A DNA stretch of 45,068 nt from DATFWC01 sp045801465 (GCA_045801465.1 JBJMSU010000131.1:1-45068), one strand, 5' to 3'; numbered from the stretch's first letter, positions 1-8,460 are shown. Numbers and translations: made by a program. The notes: generated by a model from the sequence alone, not told the origin.

Positions 1-193
1 ACCCGGCGCGGCCCCAATTCGCAAGAATAGCAAAAACTTATGAATCCCTGCAGGCTTTCGATCGGGTCAAAAAAGGAAAAATGTGGGAGCCTGGAACAGG
101 CGGACAAGAGCGGTTGCAACACGGAAGAAATCCGGGCCGGCGGACCTGCTCCGCATTGAGGCCGAAAGGGAAGAAGCTCAGGGAGGCTTGGCC

Positions 194-1210
194 ATGCACT
201 CGCATAACCGGCGCTTCAAGGATGGTCGCCAGCATGTTTTTTGGGGCGCGTTCGCGCTCTCCTTGACGGCAATCGTTGGCCCACTTGGAGCGGGCACTGT
301 TCGGGCACAGCCAAGTTTTCCCGCTAAGCCGGTTCGCATTTCCATTCCCTATGGAGCCGGGGGCGTGGCCGACCTGACCATGCGGCTGCTCGCGCAGAAA
401 CTCACCGAGCGAACGAAGCAGCAGGTGGTGATTGAAAATCGTCCGGGAGCCGGCGGACTGCTGTCGGCGAAGGCAGTGCTTGATGCGGCGCCGGACGGAT
501 ACACGCTCGGGGTGATCGGAAACGGGCAAGCCATCGCCATGTCTCTGTTCAAGACGCGGCCCTATCATGTGCTGACCGACTTTACCTTCGTGTCGATGAC
601 GGCCCGCTTCGAGATGCTCCTTGCGGTCAAAGCGGATTCGCCACTCAAGACCCTTCAGGACGTGGTCTCCGCCGCCCGCAAGAATCCGGGGAAGCTCAAT
701 TTCGGCGCTATCAACCCAGGCAGCACGCAAAATCTATCGGCGCATCTGCTCAAGCAGGTGACCGGCGTGAATGTCGCGATCATACCTTACAAGACAACGC
801 CCGATCTCGTCACGTCAGTCTTGCGTGGCGACGTCGACGTCGGATTCGATTTCTATGCCGGATTGCAAGCGGTGATTTCGGATAACCAGGTCCGAATCAT
901 TGCGACCTCCGGCGAGGACCGCAATCCGCTGCTGCGCGATGTGCCGACGGCGAAGGAAAGCGGCTTTCCAGAATACATCGTGACCAGCTGGAACGGTCTG
1001 GCCGCGGTCGCTGGCGTGCCGGCTGAAACGGTGGCGATTCTCAATCAACACATCAATGCGGCGCTATCCGATCCAGCCCTCCAGGCCACGGCGTCCACGC
1101 TGGGCATGGACGCCCGCGGCAGCACCCCCCAGGAAATGCGCGATCGCATGGCAGCAGACGTTAAGAAGTGGGCGGCGGTGATCGAAAAGGCAGGCATCGA
1201 AAAACAATGA
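194..1210 (+). CDS. Bug-family (TctC-like) periplasmic solute receptor
   Basis: Predicted periplasmic binding protein of the Bug/tripartite tricarboxylate transporter receptor family, which captures small carboxylates. The start at 194 is preferred over an upstream in-frame GTG at 83 because AGGGAGG lies just before it and it begins a signal peptide: basic residues, a hydrophobic stretch around residues 17-33, and a VRA|QP cleavage site near residue 38. The mature part shows the family pattern: PVRISIPYGAGG at its N-terminus, then ENRPGAGG and PDGYTLG. The length of 338 aa is normal. No TctA/TctB-like membrane genes follow; instead the stop overlaps the next start (ATGA), so it is probably co-transcribed with the two decarboxylase-like genes downstream. 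The ligand cannot be read from sequence; an aromatic or dicarboxylic acid would suit the neighbours, but that is inference. Confidence 0.9.
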   Translation: MHSHNRRFKDGRQHVFWGAFALSLTAIVGPLGAGTVRAQPSFPAKPVRISIPYGAGGVADLTMRLLAQKLTERTKQQVVIENRPGAGGLLSAKAVLDAAPDGYTLGVIGNGQAIAMSLFKTRPYHVLTDFTFVSMTARFEMLLAVKADSPLKTLQDVVSAARKNPGKLNFGAINPGSTQNLSAHLLKQVTGVNVAIIPYKTTPDLVTSVLRGDVDVGFDFYAGLQAVISDNQVRIIATSGEDRNPLLRDVPTAKESGFPEYIVTSWNGLAAVAGVPAETVAILNQHINAALSDPALQATASTLGMDARGSTPQEMRDRMAADVKKWAAVIEKAGIEKQ

Positions 1211-2187
1211 CACAAGCCCGACTGAAGATTGCGATCGCGACCTACGGCCATACCAAGGATATCAAGAGCGGGGCGGCTGCGATCGCGGGGGTCGAGCCCG
1301 ACTTCGCCGAGGTCGTCCCCATCATCGGGGCGTTCCGGCGAATGGTGCGCGATGTCGAGTTCGACGTCTGCGAGATGGCGCCCACCACCTACATGATCGC
1401 ACGCGCGCTCGGCGCGCCGTTCATTGCGCTGCCGATTTTCCTGATGCGGCGCTTTCACCACAGCGGATTCGTCGTGCGTCCCGATTCCGGCATCAAGGAG
1501 CCGAAGGAGCTCGAGGGCAAGAAGGTTGGCGTGCGCGCCTATTCCGTCACCACCGGGGTGTGGACGCGGGGCATCTTCGTGAACGAATACGGGCTCGATT
1601 CCTCGAAGGTCACGTGGGTGGTCGATGACGAAGAACATGTCACCAGCCTCAAATTGCCGCCGAATGTGGTGCAAGCTCCCGACGGCAAATCGCTGGCGAG
1701 CATGATGGCCGCCGGCGAATTGCAGGCGGGCTTTTCCGGTCCTGCCGGGATCGGCCGAGCGGGCCCTCCGACCGGCGCCTGGGAGCAGCGCGCGCAGGCC
1801 AGCACGGTGACCTATCCGGAGCTCATCACCAATGCGCCGGACGTGGAGGCGCAATGGTTCCGCCGAACCGGCATCTATCCGATCCATGGGCTGATCGTGA
1901 TCAAGACCGGGGTGCTGGCGCAGCATCCTTTTGTTGCCAAGTCTCTGTTCGATGCGTTCCTCAGAGCGAAGGACGCCTATGTTGCTCGCTTGAAGGCAGG
2001 CGAAGGCAATGCGCCGGACGACGCGAAGTACCGGAATCTGATGGAGCTGGTCGGCGATCCCCTGCCTTATGGATTGAAAGACAACATGCCGAGCATCGAG
2101 GCGATGCTCACTTACGGCCTCCAGCAGGGTCTCATTCCCAAACGGATGCCGATGGAAGACGTGTTCGTCGATCCGCTGCGGCACTGA
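1207..2187 (+). CDS. 4,5-dihydroxyphthalate decarboxylase-like / substrate-binding-like protein, copy 1
   Basis: A 326-aa protein of the family that includes 4,5-dihydroxyphthalate decarboxylase (Pht5-like), which has a periplasmic-binding-protein-like fold. It has no signal peptide, so it is probably cytoplasmic and more likely an enzyme than a transporter receptor. Seen: GVRAYSVTTGVWTRGI at about residues 108-123, followed by an acidic VVDDEEHV segment, both typical of the family, and an N-terminal IAIATYGHT strand. The ATG overlaps the upstream stop in an ATGA, arguing for translational coupling. The next gene is a clear paralogue with the matching GVRAYTVTTGTWVRGI block. The true substrate is unknown: family members are often over-annotated as ABC transporter substrate-binding proteins. 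Confidence 0.8.
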   Translation: MTQARLKIAIATYGHTKDIKSGAAAIAGVEPDFAEVVPIIGAFRRMVRDVEFDVCEMAPTTYMIARALGAPFIALPIFLMRRFHHSGFVVRPDSGIKEPKELEGKKVGVRAYSVTTGVWTRGIFVNEYGLDSSKVTWVVDDEEHVTSLKLPPNVVQAPDGKSLASMMAAGELQAGFSGPAGIGRAGPPTGAWEQRAQASTVTYPELITNAPDVEAQWFRRTGIYPIHGLIVIKTGVLAQHPFVAKSLFDAFLRAKDAYVARLKAGEGNAPDDAKYRNLMELVGDPLPYGLKDNMPSIEAMLTYGLQQGLIPKRMPMEDVFVDPLRH

Positions 2188-2196
2188 GCGCAAATC

Positions 2197-2271
2197 ATGC
2201 CTTCCATCGTCGATATCCATTATCAGGATCGGGAGACCGCGCAGGCGCTTTATCCTGCGCTGGCGAAGTAA
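2197..2271 (+). CDS. possible 24-residue ORF between the two paralogues
   Basis: A short ATG-to-TAA frame coding 24 residues (MPSIVDIHYQ... ending ALAK) lies in the 100-bp gap between the two decarboxylase-like genes. It has no strong ribosome-binding site. It could be a translated leader or small protein, the remnant of a larger gene, or chance. I do not recognise it. Confidence 0.2.
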   Translation: MPSIVDIHYQDRETAQALYPALAK

Positions 2272-2287
2272 CAGAGAGGGCAATGCC

Positions 2288-3187
2288 GTGGCGGAGGGCG
2301 CGAAAGTGAAGCTTCACACCATGCTGGGAAATTATCCCAACACCAAGGCGCTCAAGAGCGGCGAAATCCGATCCGATCTTGTCGAGTTCGATTTCGCCGA
2401 GGTCAAAGTCGCGAATAATCTGTTCAAGAACGTCGTGCGAGACGCGGCATACGATGTGGCTGAGCTCGCGATCGTCACTTATCTGCAGGCCAAGACATAC
2501 GGCAAGCCATACGTATTGCTACCGGCTATTGTCGTCGGCCGCGGCCAGCACCACACGATCGCCTACAATGCCGACCGCGGAGCACTCAGGCCGTCCGAGC
2601 TTGCCGGCAAGCGGGTCGGCGTGCGCGCCTATACGGTTACGACCGGCACCTGGGTGCGAGGCATACTGGCGCAGGACTACGGGGTCGATCTCGACGAGGT
2701 CGAGTGGATCACGTTCGAAGATCCGCACGTTGGCGAATATCGCGACCCTGACGTGGTCAAACGCGCCCCGCCTGGCAAGGAGCTCCTGCAGATGCTGCTC
2801 GATGGCGAACTCGATGCCGCGGTGGTGGGAGACAAGCTTCCGGATCCGCGGCTGCGGCATCTCATTCCCGATCCCGATGAGGCCGCGCGCAAATGGGCGC
2901 AAAGCTATGGCGGTGTGCCGATCAACCACATGGTCGTGGTGCGCCAGAATATCGCCCACTCGCGCCCGGACGTGGCGAAAGAACTGTTCCGGCTGTTGCT
3001 CGCGAGCAAGAGCGCGGTGAAATCGCCGACCGACAGCACCGCGCTTGACCCGCTGCGCTTCGGGGTCGAGGCTTGTCGGCCGACGCTGGAGATCATCATC
3101 GATTATTGCGTGCGTCAGAAGCTCCTCCCGAGAAAGATCCCGGTCGACACGCTGTTCGATGATACCACGCGCGCTCTGGCGGCATGA
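2288..3187 (+). CDS. 4,5-dihydroxyphthalate decarboxylase-like / substrate-binding-like protein, copy 2
   Basis: Second member of the same family, 299 aa, starting at a GTG preceded by AGAGAGGG with suitable spacing; an ATG at 2283 in another frame stops after eight codons. Like copy 1 it lacks a signal peptide and opens with a strand plus an ALKSGEI segment. The hallmark GVRAYTVTTGTWVRGI sits at about residues 111-126 and is followed by an acidic FEDPHVGEY block equivalent to DDEEHV in copy 1. It is shorter in the middle and at the C-terminus, so the two are diverged paralogues rather than a recent duplication. They may form a heteromer or act on successive substrates; neither can be shown from the sequence. 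Assignment to decarboxylase rather than ligand binding is uncertain. Confidence 0.78.
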   Translation: MAEGAKVKLHTMLGNYPNTKALKSGEIRSDLVEFDFAEVKVANNLFKNVVRDAAYDVAELAIVTYLQAKTYGKPYVLLPAIVVGRGQHHTIAYNADRGALRPSELAGKRVGVRAYTVTTGTWVRGILAQDYGVDLDEVEWITFEDPHVGEYRDPDVVKRAPPGKELLQMLLDGELDAAVVGDKLPDPRLRHLIPDPDEAARKWAQSYGGVPINHMVVVRQNIAHSRPDVAKELFRLLLASKSAVKSPTDSTALDPLRFGVEACRPTLEIIIDYCVRQKLLPRKIPVDTLFDDTTRALAA

Positions 3188-3263
3188 CGAAGCGTGGGAG
3201 ATCGTCACGTTCGGGTGCTCGCCCATGGATTGGTCATAGCGGCGGGCGCGGTGTAATCGATTT

Positions 3264-4460
3264 TTACGAAATTGGTGCGATCGCGGGAGTGACGTGCACC
3301 CGCCGGATGATCAGAGCGGCGACGATGGCCGTGGCAGCGAGCCCCCACGGCGCCGCGAAGCCCAGGAAGCTCAGGATCAGCAGGCTCGCGGCGGCGAGCC
3401 CGGCCACCTCGCCGGGCAGGAAACCGCCCGTCCGCCCGACCCGCACCAGGAACGCCATCGGCACGGCGAGGATGACAAGGTCGTAGATGTAGATGTAGGG
3501 GGTGATGAGCAGCGCGCCGGTCGCCAGCGCCGCCGCTTTCAGCTCGAACGGCGCACGGCTGCACCATAGGAGACAGACGTAAACCACGGTTGCCGCCATC
3601 ACGGTCCCGTGCAGCGCCCACGCCAGGCCCTCTCCACCGCCCAGCGCGCGAACCAGGGCGAAGACGCTGTGGATCTTTCTGAAGTGGCTTTCCTGGGTCA
3701 GCGCGACCTTGGAGACAACCGACAGGGAACGTATGAAAGCCTCCCACGTCTCGGCGCCGAAGGCCGCGTAGGACAGCGCCGCCATGAGCATGGTGACGAG
3801 CGTAGCCGAGGCGAACACGCGCCAGCGCCCGCTTGCCGCCAGCACCAGCGGGAAGAGAAGGCCGAAGTGCGGCTTATAGGTGAGCAGGCCGATCAGGGCG
3901 CCGGAAAGCGCCGGGCGGCGCTCCATCAGGTGCAGCGCGCCGCCCATCAGGGCGGCGGAGACGTAGCCGTTCTGGCCGGGCAAAGCGTTCATCACCACGC
4001 CGGGAAACGCGCAGGCAAGCAGGAGCCCGAGCCGGTGTCCGATGATGGCGCGGATGGTGAAGGCGTAGGCCGGCAGCGTGATGGCGAGCCAGGCGGCGAA
4101 GGCCGGCGCATACGGCACTGCGGCGAGCACGCTGGCGACGAGCAGGAAAGGCGGCGGGTAGAACCAGGGATAGTAGCTCTCGAAGGCGCGGCCGAGCGCC
4201 GCGTTCTGCGCCGCCTTGTGAAGCGTCCAGTCGAAGGCGGCAGCCGGATGGCCGTCGCGCACCAGCTGTCCGGCCGCCCACACGTTGACGAAATCGGTAT
4301 CCTTGCCGCTGCCGTCCGGCGCCATCAGCCAGAGGCCATCGGCAAACGAGGCCAGCAGGAACACTGCCTGCGCGACGCACAGCGCAAACAGCGTGAGCTC
4401 GAGCGGCCGGGCGAGGCGGAAGTCCGGCGCGACGGCGGCGGAGGATGTGCCGATGGTCAT
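3264..4460 (-). CDS. GT87/DUF2029-like polytopic membrane glycosyltransferase, copy 1
   Basis: A 398-aa integral membrane protein with about ten hydrophobic segments, resembling the GT87 (DUF2029) GT-C glycosyltransferases that use polyprenyl-phosphate sugars at the outer face of the inner membrane. After the first membrane helix (about residues 22-42) comes an extracytoplasmic loop with a TDF motif (Asp56); in GT87 enzymes such as PimE the catalytic Asp lies in this first loop, so Asp56 is the best candidate base. Further marks shared with the neighbouring paralogue are YPPPFL, CAFPGV, GQNGY, LTYKPHFG and LFPLVL. The two genes are tandem, same strand, 100 bp apart. Donor and acceptor are unknown; no other polysaccharide genes adjoin. 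Confidence 0.8.
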   Translation of the reverse strand: MTIGTSSAAVAPDFRLARPLELTLFALCVAQAVFLLASFADGLWLMAPDGSGKDTDFVNVWAAGQLVRDGHPAAAFDWTLHKAAQNAALGRAFESYYPWFYPPPFLLVASVLAAVPYAPAFAAWLAITLPAYAFTIRAIIGHRLGLLLACAFPGVVMNALPGQNGYVSAALMGGALHLMERRPALSGALIGLLTYKPHFGLLFPLVLAASGRWRVFASATLVTMLMAALSYAAFGAETWEAFIRSLSVVSKVALTQESHFRKIHSVFALVRALGGGEGLAWALHGTVMAATVVYVCLLWCSRAPFELKAAALATGALLITPYIYIYDLVILAVPMAFLVRVGRTGGFLPGEVAGLAAASLLILSFLGFAAPWGLAATAIVAALIIRRVHVTPAIAPIS

Positions 4461-4560
4461 GCGTTGTGGTTCTTTCGCGCATGCCGCGCGGCTTTGGACA
4501 CTAAACCGCGCACCTTTCGGAAGCGTTTAAATGCCCGTGCGTCAGCCGCTCGAGGCAGGC

Positions 4561-5763
4561 TCATGGCACCGCGGCGGACGTGATGGGATGTGTGATCGCG
4601 CCGCTGCGTTGCGCCCACGCCCGTCGGCCGATCAACAGCGCCGTCACCAGCGCGGCCGCCAGTCCGACCGGCCCCATCACGGCGGGGAAGATCAGGATCA
4701 GCAGACAGGCCACGCCGATCCCGAGCATCTCATGCGGGAGAAATCCGGTCCGGCGGCCCTCTTGGAGCAGGAATGCCATGGGAACCGCGAGCGCGACCAT
4801 GTCGTAGAGAAACAGGGTTGGCGTCGCCAACAGCGCGCCGAGTGCGAGCGCGGCAGCCTTCATGGCGAAGGAGACAGGGCTTCGCCACAGCACGGCGAGG
4901 GTCAGCGCGATCACGGCGAGGAAGGAGCCGTGGACGGCCGAGGCCAGGCCTTCACTGCCGCCGAGCAGGCGGACGACCGCGAACACGCTCTGCATTTTGG
5001 CCCAGTGGTCGCCGTTGCTCGTCAGGTGGATGCGCGAGTATTCCGGCAGGCAGCGGACGAACGCCTCCCAGCTGCCCAGCCCGAAAGCGAGCCAGGACAT
5101 CGCGGCGAGCAGCGCAGCCGTCGCGGCGGCGGCGAAGAGCATTCGCCATTGCCCGCTGATGACGAGAACCAGCGGAAACAGAATCCCGAGCTGCGGCTTG
5201 TAGCTCAGCAAGCCGAGGAAACACCCGGCCAGCACCGGCTTGCGTTCCATAAGGCCGAGCGATCCGGCCAGCAGCGCGGCGGTGAGAAATCCGTTCTGGC
5301 CCGACATGAAGTCCGCCAGCACGCCGGGAAACGCGCAGGCGAGCATCGCGCCGATGCGATGGCCCACGATGCTACGAATCGCCGCCACATAGAGCGCGAA
5401 CGTCGCAAACACCCATCCCAGATACGCCGCCACGTAGGGAGAGAGCGCCAACGCGGTGACCACGAACAGAAACGTGGGCGGATAGAAAAACGGCAGGTGG
5501 GCCTGGAGCGGGTTGCCGGCGGCCGTGAGCTCGGGGCCGCAGCCGATCGCAGCTTGACCTGCGAGCACCTGGCGTCCGGCGGTCCAGAAATAGGTAAAAT
5601 CGGACGGCTGGATGCTCCCGTCGGGCCGAACCAGCCACAGCCCGTGGCCATACATGGCCACGAGAAATACGGCCTGGGCGACGATGAGGGCAAAGCAGAC
5701 CAGCTCCACGCGTGCCGGGAACGGGATGCCCGAGCCGGTTGGGGACGTCAGATGGCGGATCAT
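4561..5763 (-). CDS. GT87/DUF2029-like polytopic membrane glycosyltransferase, copy 2
   Basis: Tandem paralogue of the preceding gene, 400 aa from the ATG at 5763. An in-frame TTG at 5790 would add nine residues, but the ATG aligns the first membrane helix with that of copy 1 almost residue for residue, so it is preferred. Conserved blocks are YPPTFLF, CAFPGV, SGQNGF, LMERKP, LLSYKPQLG and LFPLVL. The SDF motif in the first outer loop (Asp55) matches the TDF candidate catalytic site of copy 1. It probably acts in lipid-linked or cell-envelope glycan assembly. The gene diverges from ccr, so the roughly 175-bp gap must hold both promoters. Function beyond the fold family is not inferable. Confidence 0.8.
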   Translation of the reverse strand: MIRHLTSPTGSGIPFPARVELVCFALIVAQAVFLVAMYGHGLWLVRPDGSIQPSDFTYFWTAGRQVLAGQAAIGCGPELTAAGNPLQAHLPFFYPPTFLFVVTALALSPYVAAYLGWVFATFALYVAAIRSIVGHRIGAMLACAFPGVLADFMSGQNGFLTAALLAGSLGLMERKPVLAGCFLGLLSYKPQLGILFPLVLVISGQWRMLFAAAATAALLAAMSWLAFGLGSWEAFVRCLPEYSRIHLTSNGDHWAKMQSVFAVVRLLGGSEGLASAVHGSFLAVIALTLAVLWRSPVSFAMKAAALALGALLATPTLFLYDMVALAVPMAFLLQEGRRTGFLPHEMLGIGVACLLILIFPAVMGPVGLAAALVTALLIGRRAWAQRSGAITHPITSAAVP

Positions 5764-5866
5764 GTCACGGATGCGCGGGATAATCGTCAATGCGAGCTAG
5801 CGCCGAGGCGCTTAACAAAGCCCTAAGTGCCGTCCCTGGGCGTTTGTCCAAATGCGAATGCTGATG

Positions 5867-5877
5867 TTGCGCTGCAA
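5867..5877. promoter_or_regulatory. TTGC-N3-GCAA palindrome upstream of ccr (candidate PhaR/AniA-type operator)
   Basis: TTGCGCTGCAA is a near-perfect inverted repeat 62 bp before the ccr start. PhaR/AniA regulators of acetyl-CoA flux in alphaproteobacteria bind TGC/GCA-type palindromes, and PhaR affects ccr expression in methylotrophs (established knowledge, recalled). The link here is inference. A one-mismatch relative lies upstream of mcd at 32024-32034. Confidence 0.4.
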
Positions 5878-5939
5878 TATGGTTTGCGGCAGTCTTGAGT
5901 TACCCTGCGGTGAAGCCGCCGAGATGATAGGAGGCGAGC

Positions 5940-7211
5940 ATGTCCGCTGTTGCCAAGGCGCGCCCGGCGCCGGTGAAAAGCCTCTATGAGATCGGGGAGG
6001 TCCCGCCGCTCGGCCATGTTCCGGAGCAAATGTATGCCTGGGCGATCCGCAAGGAGCGCCACGGGCCGCCGGAATCCTCGATGCAGATCGAGGTGCTGCC
6101 GACCTGGCCCATTGCCGACGACGAGGTGCTGGTCTTCGTCATGGCCGGGGGCGTCAACTACAATGGCGTGTGGGCCGGCCTCGGCCAGCCGATCTCGCCG
6201 GTCGACGTGCACAAATGCGCCTACCACATCGCCGGGTCCGACGCCTCCGGCATCGTCTGGGCGGTCGGCGCCAAGGTGAAGCGCTGGAAAGTCGGCGCCG
6301 AGATCATCGTCCACTGCAACCAGGACGACGGCGACGACGAGGAGTGCAACGGCGGCGATCCGCTGCTCTCGCCGTCGCAGCGCATCTGGGGCTACGAGAC
6401 GCCGGACGGCTCGTTCGCCCAGTTCTGCCGCGTGCAGTCGCGGCAGCTGATGCCAAAGCCGAAGCACCTCACCTGGGAGGAAGCGGCCTGCTACACGCTC
6501 ACGCTTGCCACCGCCTACCGCATGCTGTTCGGCCATGCACCGCACACGCTCAAGCCCGGCGACAACGTGCTGGTGTGGGGCGGCTCGGGCGGGCTTGGCG
6601 TGTTCGGCGTGCAGCTCGCCGCCGCCTCCGGCGCCAACGCGATCGGCATCATCTCGGACGAGGGCAAGCGCGAATACGTGATGAGCCTGGGCGCCAAAGG
6701 CGCCATCAACCGCAAGCAGTTCTCCTGCTGGGGTCCGATGCCCAAGGTGAATACGCCCGAATACGACGCCTGGGTGAAGGAGGCGCGCAAGTTCGGCAAG
6801 GCGATCTGGGACATTACCGGCAAGCGCGACGTGGACATCGTGTTCGAGCATCCGGGCGAGCAGACCTTCCCGGTCTCGACGCTGGTCGTGAAGCGCGGCG
6901 GCATGGTGGTGTTCTGCGCCGGAACCACCGGGTACAACATCACCTTCGATGCGCGCTACGTGTGGATGCGGCAGAAGCGCATCCAGGGCTCGCATTTCGC
7001 GCACCTCAAGCAGGCCTCGGCGGCGAATCAGTTCGTGCTCGAGCGGCGCATCGATCCGTGCATGAGCGAGGTCTTCCCCTGGAGCAAGATCCCGCTCGCG
7101 CACCAGAAGATGTGGAAGAACGAGCACGCGCCCGGCAACATGGCGGTGCTGGTCAACACACCGCGCACGGGATTGCGCAATTTCGACGATGTGGTGGAAG
7201 CCGCGGGTTAG
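5940..7211 (+). CDS. ccr: crotonyl-CoA carboxylase/reductase
   Basis: Ccr reductively carboxylates crotonyl-CoA with CO2 and NADPH to (2S)-ethylmalonyl-CoA, the key step of the ethylmalonyl-CoA pathway for growth on C2 units. The 423-aa protein is a medium-chain dehydrogenase/reductase. Visible: the NADPH loop GGSGGLGVFG at about residues 214-223, GVNYNGVWAG at 71-80, GYETPDGSFAQF at 151-162 and GSHFAHL at 350-356. The Asn of NYN, the Tyr-Glu of GYE and the His of GSHF match the positions described as forming the CO2 pocket in the Kitasatospora enzyme, which separates Ccr from simple enoyl reductases; exact residue equivalence is inferred. A strong AGGAGG precedes the ATG at 5940. Mcd, Hbd, EtfAB and a B12 adenosyltransferase elsewhere in the window support the pathway assignment. 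Confidence 0.96.
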   Translation: MSAVAKARPAPVKSLYEIGEVPPLGHVPEQMYAWAIRKERHGPPESSMQIEVLPTWPIADDEVLVFVMAGGVNYNGVWAGLGQPISPVDVHKCAYHIAGSDASGIVWAVGAKVKRWKVGAEIIVHCNQDDGDDEECNGGDPLLSPSQRIWGYETPDGSFAQFCRVQSRQLMPKPKHLTWEEAACYTLTLATAYRMLFGHAPHTLKPGDNVLVWGGSGGLGVFGVQLAAASGANAIGIISDEGKREYVMSLGAKGAINRKQFSCWGPMPKVNTPEYDAWVKEARKFGKAIWDITGKRDVDIVFEHPGEQTFPVSTLVVKRGGMVVFCAGTTGYNITFDARYVWMRQKRIQGSHFAHLKQASAANQFVLERRIDPCMSEVFPWSKIPLAHQKMWKNEHAPGNMAVLVNTPRTGLRNFDDVVEAAG

Positions 7212-7355
7212 CCGAATGCCTACGCCGTGATTGTGTCGTCGCCGACGCGGCCGGCGGCGCCGTACTCATGCATGCCCCGCCGCCATCTTTATGGTTTCCG
7301 ATCCGTTAACGAACCTGGGCTAGGGTCGCGCAAAAGAGCAAGCGGCCGAGCCCCG

Positions 7356-8345
7356 ATGCAGATCATCTGCCCGAGCTGTACCACCACCTATGACCTTGCG
7401 CCCACCGCGCTCGGAGGCAACGGACGCTCCGTGCGTTGCACCCGCTGCCGCAATGTCTGGTTTGCTACACCGACCGCCGAACCGGTCGAGGCGTCGGTGG
7501 CCGCGGTGGAGGGCGATTCGTCGGTCCCGCAAGATCCCATGGCGGATGAGGCGTTGAGCCAGGAGGGCACGCCGTCGGGCGAATTCGAATGGTCTCTGGA
7601 GCAGACCCCGGTCGAGAACGAATCGGCCGAGCCCGCAAAGGCGCCGGACCTGCCAGCGGGCACCAATCCGGCGCAGGGCTCAGTGGAGGCCGTATGGCCG
7701 GCCGTCGATACGCACCCCATTGCCCTGGCGGAGGCGCTTTCCCTGGTCCCGGCCTGGGAAGGGGAGAAGATCGGCAAGCCCGAGCCGCATCCCGAGCCGG
7801 AGAACATCGAGATGGTCGCCGCCCGTCGGGTGCAGCGTGCAACAGGACGGCGGCAGTGGAAGCTGCCGCAATTGAAGCTGCCCCGGTGGAAACCAAAATT
7901 GGCGTGGCCGGGAATGCCCGCGACCATCGCGGCGCTGGTCGTCGCGGTTGCCGGCCTCGTCATCTGGCGCGGTGACGTCGTCCGCGCAGTTCCGCAGACC
8001 GCATCGCTGTTCGATGCGATCGGGCTGCCGGTCAACCTGCGCGGCCTCGTGTTCGATAACGTGAGAACGACCGGGGAGCTCCACGACGGCGTGCCGGTGC
8101 TGATCATCGAAGGCACCATTGCCAATGTGGCCGGCAAGACGGTCGAAGTGCCGCGGTTGCGGTTCGCGATGCGCAACCGCGCCGGGCACGAAGTCTATGC
8201 GTGGACAAGCGTCACGGGACGCAGCATTCTGGCTGCCGGCGAAACAGCGGCATTTCGCACCCGGTTGGCTTCGCCTCCCGCGGACGGGCGTGACGTGATC
8301 GTCCGCTTCTTCAACCGCCGCGATTTCCTCGCCGGCATGCGCTAG
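7356..8345 (+). CDS. MJ0042-type zinc-ribbon, single-pass membrane protein with DUF3426-like C-terminus
   Basis: A 329-aa protein of unknown function common in alphaproteobacteria. The start at 7356 places an MJ0042 zinc ribbon at the extreme N-terminus: Cys5-x2-Cys8 and Cys28-x2-Cys31 as zinc ligands. A Pro/Glu-rich, acidic low-complexity region follows (about residues 40-155), then a basic stretch, a transmembrane helix at about 187-205, and a C-terminal beta-rich domain resembling DUF3426. Predicted topology: zinc ribbon in the cytoplasm, C-terminal domain in the periplasm. An upstream in-frame start would add residues with no family character. The gene precedes cpdR, and its stop codon is built into a palindromic repeat. 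A role linking envelope state to cytoplasmic signalling is speculation. Confidence 0.82.
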   Translation: MQIICPSCTTTYDLAPTALGGNGRSVRCTRCRNVWFATPTAEPVEASVAAVEGDSSVPQDPMADEALSQEGTPSGEFEWSLEQTPVENESAEPAKAPDLPAGTNPAQGSVEAVWPAVDTHPIALAEALSLVPAWEGEKIGKPEPHPEPENIEMVAARRVQRATGRRQWKLPQLKLPRWKPKLAWPGMPATIAALVVAVAGLVIWRGDVVRAVPQTASLFDAIGLPVNLRGLVFDNVRTTGELHDGVPVLIIEGTIANVAGKTVEVPRLRFAMRNRAGHEVYAWTSVTGRSILAAGETAAFRTRLASPPADGRDVIVRFFNRRDFLAGMR

Positions 8346-8393
8346 AGCATGATCCCGAAAAGTGGATACCGGTTTTCGGAAAAGATCATGCTC
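8345..8393. repeat. REP-like palindrome 1 of a pair
   Basis: Outer arms GAGCATGATC (8345-8354) and GATCATGCTC (8384-8393) are perfectly complementary; inner arms CCGAAAA (8355-8361) and TTTTCGG (8373-8379) also pair. The element starts on the last base of the upstream stop codon. Palindromes of this consensus are scattered in many copies through Bradyrhizobium and related genomes (recalled knowledge). Confidence 0.8.
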
Positions 8394-8406
8394 CAACAAT
8401 AACCTT

Positions 8407-8443
8407 GAGCGGGATGACGGTTCGAAGAAAAGTCATCACGCTC
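8407..8443. repeat. REP-like palindrome 2 of the pair
   Basis: Arms GAGCGGGATGAC (8407-8418) and GTCATCACGCTC (8432-8443) pair with one mismatch around a 13-base loop containing TTCGAA. It lies 13 bp after palindrome 1 and 17 bp before the cpdR start, so it would be the 5' leader of cpdR in a read-through transcript. Confidence 0.7.
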
Positions 8444-8460
8444 TAGAGAGGCCGCTCACC

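Noticed and set aside
3609..5826. plus-strand frames opposite both GT87-like genes
   Set aside because: Highly charged Arg/Glu/Gly-rich complements of membrane-protein codons; the minus-strand frames have clear family motifs.
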